From: Pseudarthrobacter sp. MM222
GTDB lineage: Bacteria > Actinomycetota > Actinomycetes > Actinomycetales > Micrococcaceae
Assembly (NCBI RefSeq): GCF_947090775.1
Contig: NZ_OX352321.1
Location: 372,001-436,000 of the forward strand
DNA: 64,000 nt
Reading direction: 5' to 3'
In this document: piece after piece, positions 28,908-39,200 of the stretch
Numbering within the stretch: the first letter of the stretch is position 1
Layout of the letters: each line of letters begins with the position of its first letter
Notes under the pieces: model-generated
Database searches by the model: none
What the model was told of the DNA's origin: nothing
Seen by the model: the letters and a program-made list of their open reading frames with translations, nothing else
Position numbers and translations under genes: made by a program

Positions 28908-29452
28908 CCGGCCCGCGGATTGCCTCGGGTGAACTGAACTACGAGGGAATTGGCTCCACCGAGCACGGCCCGCCTCCCCCGGACGTGGAGTGCCTTGTCA
29001 CCCGGGCCTATGTGGGTGAGGGCTTTGCTGCCTACCGGCGGGTGGCTCAGGGAATTCTGAGCTGGCGCCTGCAGAAGGGCGCGGGGCTCCGCGTTCGCGC
29101 GGAGTCCGAGGCCGTGGTCCCCGGCACGCGGGTGGTCAGCGGATTCGGAGTCGGCCCGTTCCGGATCAACGCCCCCTGCGAGGTTGTCTGGGTCCGCCAG
29201 CCGTTGCCCGGGGCCGGCCCGCAGTCCGCGGGATTCGGGTATGGCACCCTCCCGGGGCATCCCGTTCGCGGCGAGGAAGCATTTGAGGTCGAAATCGACG
29301 GGACTGGCCGGGTAACGATCGCCATTACCGCTTTCGGTGCGCCGGCCAACTGGTTCTACGCCACGGGCGGCGTCCTGACGAAGTGGGCGCGGAGCCGCAT
29401 CACCTCCCGCTACATTGAAAGTGCACACCAACTGGCCGCCGGTGAAAGCTGA
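28904..29452 (+). CDS. DUF1990 family protein
   Basis: A 182-residue protein. LNYEGIGSTEHGPPPPDVEC begins it, then LSWRLQKGAGLRVRAESEAV. It continues with PFRINAPCEVVWVRQ and GYGTLPGHPVRGEEAFEVEI. The last block, WFYATGGVLTKWARSRITSR, is typical of DUF1990, a lipocalin-like beta family of unknown function. It is coupled to the preceding gene by the 4-nt overlap. Confidence 0.82.
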   Translation: MTGPRIASGELNYEGIGSTEHGPPPPDVECLVTRAYVGEGFAAYRRVAQGILSWRLQKGAGLRVRAESEAVVPGTRVVSGFGVGPFRINAPCEVVWVRQPLPGAGPQSAGFGYGTLPGHPVRGEEAFEVEIDGTGRVTIAITAFGAPANWFYATGGVLTKWARSRITSRYIESAHQLAAGES

Positions 29453-29465
29453 TCAGGAGCAGGCA

Positions 29466-30068
29466 ATGCTGACCCAACAGACCCTTGACCACCTGTGGGA
29501 CTTCGAGCACCCGGAGATTTCGGAAACGCGCTTCCGGACCGCGATGACCGAGGACCGGTACGACGCCGACGAACGGGCCGAGCTGAAAACACAGCTGGGC
29601 CGGGCGATCGGCCTGCAGGGCCGTTTCGAAGAAGCGGACGCAGTGCTGGACGCCATCGACGGCGAGGAGCCCACCGTGGCCGTCCGTGTGCTGCTGGAAC
29701 GCGGCCGGGTGCTGAACTCCAGCGGCCACGCAGAGATGGCCGTTCCGCTCCTCGAACAGGCCGCCGAACTGGCTGATCATCTGGGCGAGGAATTCCTGGC
29801 CGTCGACGCCCTGCACATGCTGGCGGTCGCGGACACCGCCCACGCCGAGACCTGGACTCGCAGCGCCTTAGAGTACGCGTCGACGGTGCACGATGAACGG
29901 ACCAAACGATGGCTGGTGGCACTGCACAGCAACCTGGGCTGGACCCTGCACGAGGCCGGCCGGTGTACCGAGGCGATGGTGGAGTTCCAACTCGCCGAAC
30001 AGTGGGCCGGCAGGGTGGGAACGCCCCAGCAGCAGGAGCTGGCCCGGGAGGCAATGAAAGCCTGCTGA
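29466..30068 (+). CDS. Tetratricopeptide-like repeat protein
   Basis: A 200-residue alpha-helical protein with several 34-residue-type motifs: RAELKTQLGRAIGLQGRFEE, SSGHAEMAVPLLEQAAELAD and HSNLGWTLHEAGRCTEAMVE. The Gly/Ala/Leu spacing matches TPRs, so a protein-binding adaptor is likely. AGGAG lies 7 nt before the ATG at 29466. It follows the DUF1990 gene closely and is probably co-transcribed. Confidence 0.8.
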   Translation: MLTQQTLDHLWDFEHPEISETRFRTAMTEDRYDADERAELKTQLGRAIGLQGRFEEADAVLDAIDGEEPTVAVRVLLERGRVLNSSGHAEMAVPLLEQAAELADHLGEEFLAVDALHMLAVADTAHAETWTRSALEYASTVHDERTKRWLVALHSNLGWTLHEAGRCTEAMVEFQLAEQWAGRVGTPQQQELAREAMKAC

Positions 30069-30115
30069 GCTGCCAGAATGGAACCTTTGGAAAACGCAAC
30101 GAAAGGGCTCAGCCA

Positions 30116-30436
30116 GTGATCTTCATCGTCGTCAAATTCAAGGTCAAGCCCGAATGGTCCGAGCGGTGGCTCGACGTCGTCGCGGACTTCACCCAGGCGA
30201 CCCGGCAGGAGCCCGGGAACCTCTGGTTCGACTGGTCCCGCAGTGTTGAGGACCCCAACGAATTTGTCCTGGTCGAGGCCTTCAAGGACGACGCCGCGGG
30301 GGACCACGTCAACAGCGCCCACTTCAAGAAGGCCATGGCGGACATGCCCCAGGCCCTGGCGGAGACTCCCCGGATCGTCAGCCGCCAGTTCGACGGCGAG
30401 GGCTGGGACCGGATGGGCGAACTGACCATCGCGTAG
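30116..30436 (+). CDS. Putative antibiotic-biosynthesis monooxygenase-like (ABM) protein
   Basis: A 106-residue ferredoxin-like dimeric alpha-beta barrel protein: VIFIVVKFKVKPEWSERWLD, EPGNLWFDWSRSVEDPNEFV, then LVEAFKDDAAGDHVNSAHFK. The family includes heme-degrading and quinol monooxygenases, but many members are uncharacterised. A GTG at 30116 fits the family start; GAAAGGG lies upstream. Confidence 0.85.
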   Translation: MIFIVVKFKVKPEWSERWLDVVADFTQATRQEPGNLWFDWSRSVEDPNEFVLVEAFKDDAAGDHVNSAHFKKAMADMPQALAETPRIVSRQFDGEGWDRMGELTIA

Positions 30437-30452
30437 CGAAAGGGGCGCCGGC

Positions 30453-30746
30453 ATGTGGATCGGCTGGACTGAATTCGACCTTCTCCTGGGGGACGTCCAC
30501 AGCCTGAAGGAGAAGCGCTCGGTGGTGCGCCCGGTGCTCGCCGAGGTCAAGCGCCGCTTCGATGTTTCCGTCACCGAGGCCGGACTGCAGGACCAGTACC
30601 GGCGCACGGTCATCGGCGTCGGGCTGGTCGCCGCGGACCGGGCGCACCTCATCGAGGTGCTGGCCGCCGTCGAACGTTTCATGGCGGCCCGCCCGGAACT
30701 TGAGCTGCTCAGCGCCCGCCAGCGCGAAATCCGCAGCGACGACTAA
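30453..30746 (+). CDS. DUF503 (YlxP-like) protein
   Basis: A 97-residue protein: MWIGWTEFDLLLGDVHSLKE, then KRSVVRPVLAEVKRRFDVSV. A GLVAADRAHLIEVLAAVERF helix closes it. This is the DUF503 fold, often found near rbfA and the nusA cluster and of unknown function. The gene ends 3 nt before the left palindrome of locus 2, which may also serve as its terminator. Confidence 0.9.
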   Translation: MWIGWTEFDLLLGDVHSLKEKRSVVRPVLAEVKRRFDVSVTEAGLQDQYRRTVIGVGLVAADRAHLIEVLAAVERFMAARPELELLSARQREIRSDD

Positions 30747-30749
30747 CCG

Positions 30750-30811
30750 CATCGATTGCTCCGCAACCGCCGTTTTGAAGGCTCAAAAGGGCCGTTGCGG
30801 AGCAACCGATG
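30750..30811. repeat. 56-nt palindrome, left copy (locus 2)
   Basis: The core is 30753-30808. Arms CGATTGCTCCGCAAC and GTTGCGGAGCAACCG pair at 14 of 15 positions, with an inner stem TTTTGA/TCAAAA. Flanking CAT/ATG extends the pairing to about 18 bp. It is a same-orientation partner of 31810-31865. Confidence 0.92.
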
Positions 30812-30863
30812 GGTCTTGTGGACAACTTCTGCACCGCCGGCAGGATTCTGGTCCCATGGATCA

Positions 30864-31805
30864 ATGAGGACCGCACGCCAGCTGCCGAGTGAACTCCAGG
30901 GCCGTCCGTTCACCGTTGCCGAAGCACGCCTCGCTGGTGTGTCTCCGAAGCGGCTGCGGCACCGTTCCCTGACGGCGGTCGGTAAGGGCATCCGCTTGGA
31001 CGGCAGGACGTCGGAGCTCCCCTTGAGTATCAGAGTGCGGCCGTTCATAGAGGTCAACACGCGATGCGCCGCATCCCACCTCACTGCCGCGGAACTGCTC
31101 CTATTGCCGCGGAGACCGCGAAAGGAGAGCCCCGATATGCATCACATCATCCGGCCCGCAGGCGAGGCACACCTCGACCGGCCCCACGTGATCGTCCACC
31201 GGATGAAACTCTACGAGGACGAGATCACCACAGTTGACGGGATCCCTGTAACCACGCCGGAGCGTATCTGGTTGGATATGGCGGAAATGCTATCGGTGGA
31301 CGAGCTCGTGGCCATGGGGGACAGTTGTGTGCGCGTGCCGAGGGCCGACCTTGAGGGCAGGGGCACACCGCATTGCGACATTTCCGACCTCCAGCGGATG
31401 ATCTACAGGCACAAGGGAAAGCGAGGCATCCGCAAAGCGAAGGAGGCCCTCAACCTCATTCGGGTGGGGTCCGATTCGCCGCAAGAAACGCTGCTCCGTC
31501 TGGCGATCGTGCGAGCAGGTCTGCCCGAACCGGAGCTGAACGTGCCGATCACCGACGATGGAGGAACACGGCACCACGAACCCGATTTGTCTTACCGGAA
31601 GTACAAAATCGGCATCGAGTACGAGGGCGAACATCACGGGGACGAGCTACAGATCGTCCGGGACATCGCCCGGTCCGAGCGGTACACAGCCCTGGGCTGG
31701 ACGGAGGTCCGCGTTTCCAAACGGCATATGCACGATGACGCCAAAGCCGCAGTGGCCAAGATCCGCGCCGCGCTGCTGCAGGCGGGCTGGCGGCCCGGCC
31801 GTTAA
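30864..31805 (+). CDS. HTH plus Vsr/DUF559-like endonuclease-fold protein, copy 2
   Basis: A 313-residue homologue of the protein at 15507-16439. N-terminal GRPFTVAEARLAGVSPKRLR is an AbiEi-like winged helix. GIPVTTPERIWLDMAEML and RGIRKAKEALNLIRVGSDSP match copy 1. The C-terminal nuclease-like region has PDLSYRKYKIGIEYEGEHHG with Asp241, Glu252 and Glu254, then Gln263, Asp267 and Arg270. Here the acidic pair EYE is complete, whereas copy 1 has QYE. The frame is also open upstream through the palindrome, but the ATG at 30864 gives the expected N-terminus. The gene ends 4 nt before the right palindrome. Confidence 0.78.
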   Translation: MRTARQLPSELQGRPFTVAEARLAGVSPKRLRHRSLTAVGKGIRLDGRTSELPLSIRVRPFIEVNTRCAASHLTAAELLLLPRRPRKESPDMHHIIRPAGEAHLDRPHVIVHRMKLYEDEITTVDGIPVTTPERIWLDMAEMLSVDELVAMGDSCVRVPRADLEGRGTPHCDISDLQRMIYRHKGKRGIRKAKEALNLIRVGSDSPQETLLRLAIVRAGLPEPELNVPITDDGGTRHHEPDLSYRKYKIGIEYEGEHHGDELQIVRDIARSERYTALGWTEVRVSKRHMHDDAKAAVAKIRAALLQAGWRPGR

Positions 31806-31809
31806 CGAA

Positions 31810-31865
31810 CGATTGCTCCGTAACTGCCGTTTTGAGGGTTCAAAAGGGCAGTTACGGAGCAACCG
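31810..31865. repeat. 56-nt palindrome, right copy (locus 2)
   Basis: Arms CGATTGCTCCGTAACTGCC and GGCAGTTACGGAGCAACCG pair at 18 of 19 positions around TTTTGA/TCAAAA. Compared with the left copy, C-to-T and C-to-T in the 5' arm are matched by G-to-A and C-to-A in the 3' arm, keeping the stem. Confidence 0.92.
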
Positions 31866-31873
31866 ACGGGGGC

Positions 31874-31930
31874 CCACGCCGCCAGGGTTCCCTGGCCGAG
31901 CTCGCGAGGCTAGGGCGGCGGTGGGGACTA
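31874..31930. repeat. GGGTTCCCTG...GTGGGGACTAG repeat, copy 3
   Basis: GGGTTCCCTGGCCGAGCTCG, then CGAGGCTAGGG, then GGTGGGGACTAG. The end supplies the stop codon of purL. It is the same repeat as 18167-18223 and the acs insert, and lies 8 nt from the right palindrome of locus 2. Confidence 0.85.
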
Positions 31931-34237
31931 GCCGAAGTACTTCGGCAGCGTCGCCTCGTGGGCTTCGCGGAGCGCGTCAAGGGCCATCGTGTCGACGCCA
32001 TTGATTTCCAGCTTGCCGCTCTCGGCGTCCACCACGCCGATCCGGATGTGTGCGAAGCCGCGGGCGGTGCACATGTCCTTGAAGCGGATTTCCTCGGACC
32101 GGGGCACCGCCACGATTGCGCGGCCCTGGGTCTCGGAGAACAGTGCCGTGAACAGGTCCACGCCGTCGCGGTCCAGAACGTCCTGGAGGGCGATCCGCGC
32201 ACCCACGCCGTAGCGCAGCGACGACTCCACAAGGGCCGCTGCGAGGCCGCCTTCGGAGAGGTCATGGGCGGAGTCCACCATGCCGTCGCGGGAGGCGTTG
32301 ATCAGGATCTCGCCCAGCGCGCGTTCGGCGGCGAGGTCAACCTTGGGCGGCAGCCCGCCGAGGTGTCCGCGCAGGTTGGACCATTCCGAACCGTCCAGTT
32401 CTGCGGCGGTCGTGCCCAGCAGGTAGATGGCCTGGCCGTCCTCGCGCCAGCCCGACGGCGTGCGGCGGGCGACGTCGTCGAACTTGCCCAGTACCGCGAC
32501 CACCGGGGAGGGGTGGATCGGGGTGGTGCCGGTCTGGTTGTACAGCGAGACGTTGCCGCCGGTGACCGGGATGCCGAGCACCATGCAGGCGTCGGAGAGG
32601 CCACGGATGGCCTCAGCCAGCTGCCACATCACGTCGGGGTCCTCGGGGGAGCCGAAGTTCAGGCAGTCGCTGACGGCCATCGGCACGGCGCCCGAGGTGG
32701 CCACGTTGCGGTACGCCTCGGCCAGGGCCAACTGCGCGCCGTGGTACGGATCGAGGAAGGTGTAGCGGCCATTGGCGTCGGTGGCCAGGGCCACGCCGAG
32801 GCCGGTTTCCTCGTCCACCCGGACCACTCCGGCGTCGTCGGGCATGGCCAACGCCGTGTTGCCGCCGACGTAGCGGTCGTACTGGTTGGTGATCCAGGAC
32901 TTGTCGCACATGTTCGGCGAGGCGATGAGCTCGCTGATTGCTGCGGCCAGTTCCGCGGCGGTGGAAGGCCGGCCGGCGTCCTGGACGGAGCCGGTGAACA
33001 CGTCGGCCTGCACGCCGTCCTGCCACTCGGGCCGGGCGTAGGGTCGGTCGTAGACCGGGCCGTCGTGGGCCACGGTGCGCGGGTCCACGTCGACGATGAC
33101 CTCGCCGTCCCAGGTGATGATCAGGCGCCCCGTGTCCGTCACGTCGCCCAACCAGGAGTACTCCACAGCCCACTTGTCCATGACCGCCTCAAAGGCAGCA
33201 ACGTTCTCGGGGGTGACCACGGCCATCATGCGCTCCTGCGACTCGGACATCAGGATTTCGCCCGGGGTCAGAGAGGGATCGCGCAGCAGCACGGACGTCA
33301 ATTCAACTTCCATGCCGCCGTCGCCGTTGGAGGCAAGCTCGGACGTGGCGCAGGAGATGCCGGCGGCACCCAGATCCTGGATGCCTTCAACCAGCGAGCC
33401 CTTGAACAACTCAAGGCAGCACTCGATCAGGACCTTCTCGGCGAAGGGGTCGCCCACCTGCACGGCGGGCCGCTTGGACGGCTTGGTGTCGTCGAAGGAC
33501 TCCGAGGCCAGCACGGACGCGCCGCCGATGCCGTCGCCGCCGGTGCGGGCGCCGAACAGCACCACCTTGTTGCCCTTGCCGGAGGCGTTGGCAAGGCGGA
33601 TGTCCTCGTGGCGCATCACGCCGACTGCCAGCGCATTGACCAGTGGGTTGCCCTGGTACACGGAGTCGAAGACCATCTCGCCGCCGATATTCGGCAGGCC
33701 CAGGGAGTTTCCGTATCCGCCGATGCCGGCCACGGCGCCGTGCATGACGCGGGCGGTGTCCGGGTGGTCGATGGCGCCGAAACGCAGCGGATCCATCACG
33801 GCCACCGGGCGGGCGCCCATGGAGATGATGTCACGGACAATGCCGCCGATGCCGGTGGCGGCACCCTGGTAGGGCTCCACGAACGACGGCGAATTGTGGG
33901 ACTCGATCTTGAACGTCACGGCCCAGCCGTCGCCCAGGTTGGTGACACCGGCGTTTTCGCCGATCCCCACGAGCATGTCCTTTTTCATTTCCTCGGTCAC
34001 CTTTTCGCCAAACTGGCGCAGGTGGTTCTTGGAGGACTTGTAGGAGCAGTGCTCACTCCACATGACGGAGTACATGGCGAGCTCGGCGCCGGTCGGGCGG
34101 CGGCCCAGGACCTTCACGACCTCCTCGAACTCATTCTGCTTCAGGCCCAGTTCGGCCCAGGGCAGCTCGGTGTTCGGGGTCTTGGCCGCATTTGCAACGG
34201 TGTCGATGTTGAATTTCTTGGTGGTGTCGATGCTCAT
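31928..34237 (-). CDS. purL: Phosphoribosylformylglycinamidine synthase subunit PurL
   Basis: A 769-residue small-type PurL that forms FGAM with PurQ and PurS from FGAR, ATP and glutamine-derived ammonia. [20 protein letters not shown] is the conserved N-terminal block. [20 protein letters not shown] and [20 protein letters not shown] bracket the ATP sites. [20 protein letters not shown] and [20 protein letters not shown] are further family blocks. The gene overlaps purQ by 4 nt and its stop is inside a repeat. The order purS-purQ-purL is the usual actinobacterial one. Confidence 0.97.
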   Translation of the reverse strand: MSIDTTKKFNIDTVANAAKTPNTELPWAELGLKQNEFEEVVKVLGRRPTGAELAMYSVMWSEHCSYKSSKNHLRQFGEKVTEEMKKDMLVGIGENAGVTNLGDGWAVTFKIESHNSPSFVEPYQGAATGIGGIVRDIISMGARPVAVMDPLRFGAIDHPDTARVMHGAVAGIGGYGNSLGLPNIGGEMVFDSVYQGNPLVNALAVGVMRHEDIRLANASGKGNKVVLFGARTGGDGIGGASVLASESFDDTKPSKRPAVQVGDPFAEKVLIECCLELFKGSLVEGIQDLGAAGISCATSELASNGDGGMEVELTSVLLRDPSLTPGEILMSESQERMMAVVTPENVAAFEAVMDKWAVEYSWLGDVTDTGRLIITWDGEVIVDVDPRTVAHDGPVYDRPYARPEWQDGVQADVFTGSVQDAGRPSTAAELAAAISELIASPNMCDKSWITNQYDRYVGGNTALAMPDDAGVVRVDEETGLGVALATDANGRYTFLDPYHGAQLALAEAYRNVATSGAVPMAVSDCLNFGSPEDPDVMWQLAEAIRGLSDACMVLGIPVTGGNVSLYNQTGTTPIHPSPVVAVLGKFDDVARRTPSGWREDGQAIYLLGTTAAELDGSEWSNLRGHLGGLPPKVDLAAERALGEILINASRDGMVDSAHDLSEGGLAAALVESSLRYGVGARIALQDVLDRDGVDLFTALFSETQGRAIVAVPRSEEIRFKDMCTARGFAHIRIGVVDAESGKLEINGVDTMALDALREAHEATLPKYFG

Positions 34238-35019
34238 TTGGCGCCTCCCACAATCTTGTTCAGTACGGAGGTGAAGAAACCGAGGCCCTGCGTGTCGGAG
34301 CCGCCGATCCCGGCGGAGCCGGACCCGACTGTTTCCGGCCCGAAGCCCGTCTCGACCGCGTGTTCCGGGTGCGGCATAAGGCCCACCACGTTGCCGGCGG
34401 CATTGGAGATGCCGGCGATGTCGCGGCGGGAGCCGTTCGGGTTGAAACCGACGTAGCGGAACACGACGCGGCCCTCAGCCTCCAGCGCATCGAGGGTTTT
34501 CTCGTCCGCTATGTACTGGCCGTCCTGGTTCTTCAGCGGTACCACGATTTCCTGGCCGGCGGCGTAGTCGCGGGTCCAGTCCGTCGTGTTGTTCTCCACC
34601 CGGAGGGTCTGGTCGCGGCACATGAACTTCAGGTGATCGTTCTTGATCATCGAGCCGGGCAGCAGGTGGGACTCGGTGAGGATCTGGAAGCCGTTGCAGA
34701 TTCCCAGGACGGGCAGCCTGGCGTCCGAGTTGGCGGCGTCGATGACCTTGGCCATCAGCGGCGCGAACCGCGCGATCGCACCGGCGCGGAGGTAGTCGCC
34801 GTAGGAGAAGCCGCCGGGGATCACGACGGCGTCCACGTCAGCCAGCGTCGTGTCGGCATGCCAGAGGGCAACCGGCGTGGCGCCTGCCAGCCGGACAGCG
34901 CGTGCGGCGTCGCGGTCATCAAGGGTGCCGGGGAAGGTGACGACGCCGATCCGAGCGCCCGCCAGGGTGCCAGCGGGGGCGTCGGTGAGGGTTTCACCGA
35001 TCAGGGGGAGTTCAGTCAT
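34234..35019 (-). CDS. purQ: Phosphoribosylformylglycinamidine synthase subunit PurQ
   Basis: A 261-residue class I glutamine amidotransferase delivering ammonia to Pur[21 protein letters not shown] precedes the nucleophile region [20 protein letters not shown], where the Cys is followed by [24 protein letters not shown] contains the catalytic His and Glu. It overlaps purL (ATGA) and starts right after purS. Confidence 0.97.
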   Translation of the reverse strand: MTELPLIGETLTDAPAGTLAGARIGVVTFPGTLDDRDAARAVRLAGATPVALWHADTTLADVDAVVIPGGFSYGDYLRAGAIARFAPLMAKVIDAANSDARLPVLGICNGFQILTESHLLPGSMIKNDHLKFMCRDQTLRVENNTTDWTRDYAAGQEIVVPLKNQDGQYIADEKTLDALEAEGRVVFRYVGFNPNGSRRDIAGISNAAGNVVGLMPHPEHAVETGFGPETVGSGSAGIGGSDTQGLGFFTSVLNKIVGGAK

Positions 35020-35020
35020 G

Positions 35021-35272
35021 TCAGGCCTCGACGACCTCGACGTTGACGACGTCTTCGATGACGGGGTTGGACAGCAGCGTTTCCGCGGCGTCGCGGGCCT
35101 GGGCCAGGATTTCCTCGGTCACCTCGCCGTCGACCGTCAGTTCAAAACGCTTGCCCTGGCGGACAGAGCTAAAAGCGGTGAAACCCAGCCGGGGCAGTGC
35201 GCCCACGATGGCCTTTCCCTGCGGGTCCAGAATCTCGGGCTTGGGCATGACGTCGACAACGATCCGGGGCAT
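35021..35272 (-). CDS. purS: Phosphoribosylformylglycinamidine synthase subunit PurS
   Basis: An 83-residue protein: [20 protein letters not shown], then [20 protein letters not shown]. It is the small structural subunit that bridges PurL and PurQ. It is the first gene of purSQL and only 1 nt separates its stop from purQ. The upstream region holds no obvious purine riboswitch. Confidence 0.95.
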   Translation of the reverse strand: MPRIVVDVMPKPEILDPQGKAIVGALPRLGFTAFSSVRQGKRFELTVDGEVTEEILAQARDAAETLLSNPVIEDVVNVEVVEA

Positions 35273-35574
35273 CCGGTAACTCCTGTGCGTGAGCGTTGGG
35301 TAAGGGCGCAGCGGAGTAATGCCGTCTCACGCCGGTCGGTGTCAGGTGGTGAACGTCAAGGGGGTTATCCACTTCGACGGTCCATCAAACGGTGTCAATT
35401 GACGGCGTCAAAAACACTGTCAACAACTGACGGGATCGGGCGCTCCGCGAGCTTGCATGCCTATTCTACCGGCCACGGTGCCTCCGGCCGCATTCAGGGG
35501 TTGACTGTGAACGGGAGAGGGGCAACGGGCCTGTTCAGCGCGCCGTGGCTATGGTTTCGGTCGGACCCCGTCAG

Positions 35575-35580
35575 TAGGAT
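35575..35580 (+). promoter_or_regulatory. Leaderless-type -10 box
   Basis: TAGGAT lies 6 nt before the ATG at 35587. Confidence 0.55.
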
Positions 35581-35586
35581 GTGCGC

Positions 35587-35772
35587 ATGTCAGAGAAATC
35601 AAAATCGGTCCTGTTGCCCGTCGTCGCCGCCGCTGTCTTTGCCGGCCTGGGCCGGATGGTCCTGCAGAAGATCAAGGCTGACCGGGCGGCCAAGGCCAGC
35701 AACGTGGCCGGACCCGTCGACGAAAAGACGCGCGCCTGGATCAGCGAGGTCGTCCGCACCCCGCGGCAGTAA
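35587..35772 (+). CDS. Small single-pass membrane protein
   Basis: A 61-residue protein: KSVLLPVVAAAVFAGLGRMV gives a short hydrophobic helix after a charged MSEKSK start. A basic middle (KIKADRAAK) and an AWISEVVRTP end follow. The leaderless box supports the start. The role is unknown. Confidence 0.55.
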   Translation: MSEKSKSVLLPVVAAAVFAGLGRMVLQKIKADRAAKASNVAGPVDEKTRAWISEVVRTPRQ

Positions 35773-36240
35773 CTTCCGGGGCACGTCGCTCCCTCAGCAA
35801 CAGGCCCTCGACCGCAACCCCCGGGGCAGCAACCGGCTCCCGGCGGCTGCGCACACTAACCGCGCACACTTGCTGAGCGCACTTACTGCGCACGTTAACC
35901 GCCCGCCACGGAACGGCACCGCCGGCCCGGGCCCTTGGCCGTGCCCACAGCACTTTTTCGGCCGCGCACGCCGCCCCGGCTGCCCGGGGAGTGGCCGGGG
36001 CTGAGACGGCACCCCGGTTTGCCCTTCCTGTCCACCGGGGGGCTCTGCGCGCACGGTGTCGAGGTGTGTGACAAATTTTGATTTGTCGTTTGTGAACTAT
36101 GTCATAACTGGCTCTCAGTCTGTACTGTATGTCTCGGCTGGTATCCGCCAGGGCTGCGCGAACTTTTCCGCAGTTCCCGCCAGTCTGCAGTACCCGGCAA
36201 GGACGCCGGGACCGTTCCTTACGAAAGGTTCCAATCGCTC
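35773..36240. other. 468-nt spacer before the subtilase gene
   Basis: No gene is convincing here. The 35848-35900 part holds four GCGCAC-type repeats (GCGCACACT twice, GCGCACTT, GCGCACGTT). The 36060-36140 part is AT-richer than its surroundings (GTGACAAATTTTGATTTGTC and a TACTGTATG) and probably carries the promoter and leader of the protease gene. Confidence 0.55.
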
Positions 36241-39200
36241 GTGAAATCACCAGGAAAGAGCTTCCTTCGAAGCGGGGGACTCCGGAGGGCCGCGGCTTTG
36301 ACCCTGGGCTTGCCGGTTCTCCTTACATCAGTCGCCATTGCGCCCGCCACCGCGGCACCCTTCCAGGGAGCGTCCACCACCGGGGTCGTCCAGAAGAACC
36401 TGGACCCGAACAGCTACCGGGACGGCCGCTACATCGTCGTCCTTGCTGAGAAACCGGCCGCTACCTACGACGGCGGCACGCCTGGCCTGCCGGCCACCAA
36501 ACCGGAACCAGGCAAGAAGCTCGACGCCGATAAGGCCGAGGTTAGGAAGTACGGGGAGCACCTCGAACAGAAGCAGGCAGAGGTCGCCGCGCAGCAGAAA
36601 GTCCAGATGCAGCGTCAGTTCACCGCGGCGGTCAACGGTTTCAGCGCGACCCTGACAGCTGACCAGGCCATCAAGCTCGCCAAGGATCCCGGCGTCCTGG
36701 TGGTTGCTCCGGACACGGAAAACGCTCCCGACTACTCCAGCTCCGACTTCCTGAAGCTCAGCGGTTCCGGCGGCACCTGGGACACCAAGTTCGGCGGCCA
36801 GGATGCCGCCGGCAAGGGAGTCGTCGTCGGCGTCATCGACACCGGCTACACCCCTTCCAACCCCTTCTTCACAGGCGAACAGGTCCAGCCGCTTGTCGGC
36901 GACCCCGTGGTGGGCGTGCCCTACCGCACTGACGACGGCAAGATCGCCATGCTCAAATCCGACGGCGACACATTCATCGGTGAATGCCAGAAGGGCGTGG
37001 CAACCGGCGCAGCCTTTGACGGCTCTGCCTGCAACTCAAAGGTCCTCAGCGCCCATTACTTTGCCGATGACTTCCTGAAGTACGTCCCCTCGCAGGGTCG
37101 TGCGCCGCAGGAAGTGCTGTCCCCGGTGGACGTGGACAGCCACGGCACCCACACGGCCAGCACGGCTGCCGGCAACGCCAACGTTGAGACCTTTGTTGAC
37201 GGCCGCAGCTTCGGCCTGACAAGCGGGGTGGCCCCTGCGGCCAAGCTCTCCATCTACAAGGTCTGCTGGGAGGACACCGATCCCAACAGCGGCGGTTGCT
37301 ACAGCTCCTCCGCGGTGGCGGCCGTCGACCAGGCCATCTACGACGGCGTTGACGTGATCAACTACTCGATCTCCGGTTCCACGACCACCACCACCGATCC
37401 GGTGTCCATGGCGTTCCTCTCGGCCGCCTCGGCCGGCATCTTCGTGGCCGTCTCGGCGGGTAACTCCGGCCCGACCGCGAGCACCGTCAACCACGGCGCC
37501 CCATGGGTCACCACGGTGGCCGCCAGCAGCTTCTCCCAGGAGCTGCAGGGCACGGTCGAATTCTCGGATGGCAGCAAGTTCCGCGGCGCCAGCATCATGA
37601 ACCGCCAGGTGGTGAACGCCGGCGTCGTCCTCTCTGCCAATGCGGCCGCCACGGCGGGGGACCCGAACGCCGCCCTATGCGGACCGGGCACCCTGGATCC
37701 GGCCAAGGTGGCTGGCAAGGTTGTGGTCTGTGACCGCGGTGTCTTTGACCGCGTCGCCAAGAGCGCCGAGGTCGCCCGCGGTGGCGGCGTCGGAATGATC
37801 CTGGTGAACCTCAGCAACTCCTCGCTGGACACGGACAAGCACATCATCCCGACGGTCCACGTGAACCCCCCGGCCACCGAGGCCATCAAGGCCAAGGTCG
37901 CCGCCAACCCGGCCCTCACCGTGTCCCTGATCAACAGGGACACCACAGGCCTGGCACTCGAGGCGCAGCCGCAGATCGCCGGCTTCTCCTCCCGCGGTCC
38001 GCTCCTGGCCACCGGGTCCGACCTGCTCAAGCCCGACGTCGCAGCCCCCGGCGTTGCGGTACTGGCCGGTGTTTCGCCGATCGGCACAGGCGGCGACAAC
38101 TTCGGCTTCCTGTCCGGCACGTCCATGGCGTCGCCGCACGTGACCGGTTTCGGCGCCCTGATCCTCGCCAAGAACCCGAAGTGGTCGCCCGCCGTCGTGA
38201 AGTCAGCGATGATGACCACCGCGAGCGAGGTCAAACTCGCCAACGGCGCCAAAGATACTGACGTTCTCGCTACCGGTGCCGGGCAGGTGGACCCGGCACG
38301 CGTGCTCGAACCCGGCCTGGTGTATGACGCCAACTCGGACGACTACCTGGCCTTCATCCAGGGCACCGGGGTAGAGCTGGGCATGCAGGGAGTGGGTACC
38401 ACCAAGCCGCGCGACATGAACGTTCCGTCCTTCGCGCTGGGCAACCTGACCGGCAAGATCGAGGTCACCCGCACGGTGACCGCCCTGACCCCGGGCACCT
38501 ACCGGGCCAAGGTTGACCTTCCCGGCGTGAAGGTCACCGTCAATCCCAGTGTGCTGAACTTCAGCGCTGCGGGCGAAAAGAAGACCTTCAAGGTCTCCTT
38601 CGAGAACCAGAACGCGACGCTCGGCAAGTTCGCTATGGGCTCGCTGAGCTGGCAGGGCGCCAACAAGAACGTCGCGTCCCCGATCGCGGTCCGTCCGCAG
38701 TCTGTGGTCGCGGCGAAGGATGTCGCGTTCACGTCCGAGGGCGGCACCGGTTCCGGCGCCATCAGGGTGGTCTCCGGCGCCAACGGCCCCATCAAGATGA
38801 CCCTCGACGGGCTGTCCAAGGCCGACTCCACCCCGATCAACCTCGTCCCGGGCAACACGGATGACTCGTACTTCGTCAAAACGGTACAGGTCCCGGCCGG
38901 CAGCCCGCTGGCCAAGTTCTCCGTATACTCCTCGGATCCGAACGCGGACTTCGACATGTACGTGGAGACTCCGGACGGCCCGTTGACGGTTGCAACGTCC
39001 TCGGCCAGCGAGTCTGTTTCCATCCCGAACCCCTCCTCCGGGGAATACGTAATCTATGCGAACCTGTACGCCAGCCCGAACAATCAGGCCACCAAGGGAA
39101 CCTTGGATGCGTCCGTGCTGGTTCCGAACGTGGGCAACGCGACGCTCGCTCCCAATCCGCTGCGGCTGGGAAACGGGAACTCCGGCTCGGTTTCGTTGAA

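Noticed and set aside
30756..30863. N-terminal extension of the second DUF559-type gene through the palindrome
   Set aside because: The extension is encoded by the hairpin and has no match in the paralogue; the ATG at 30864 gives the homologous N-terminus.
31832..34456. Long open frame on the plus strand opposite purL
   Set aside because: Antisense shadow of a highly conserved enzyme gene.
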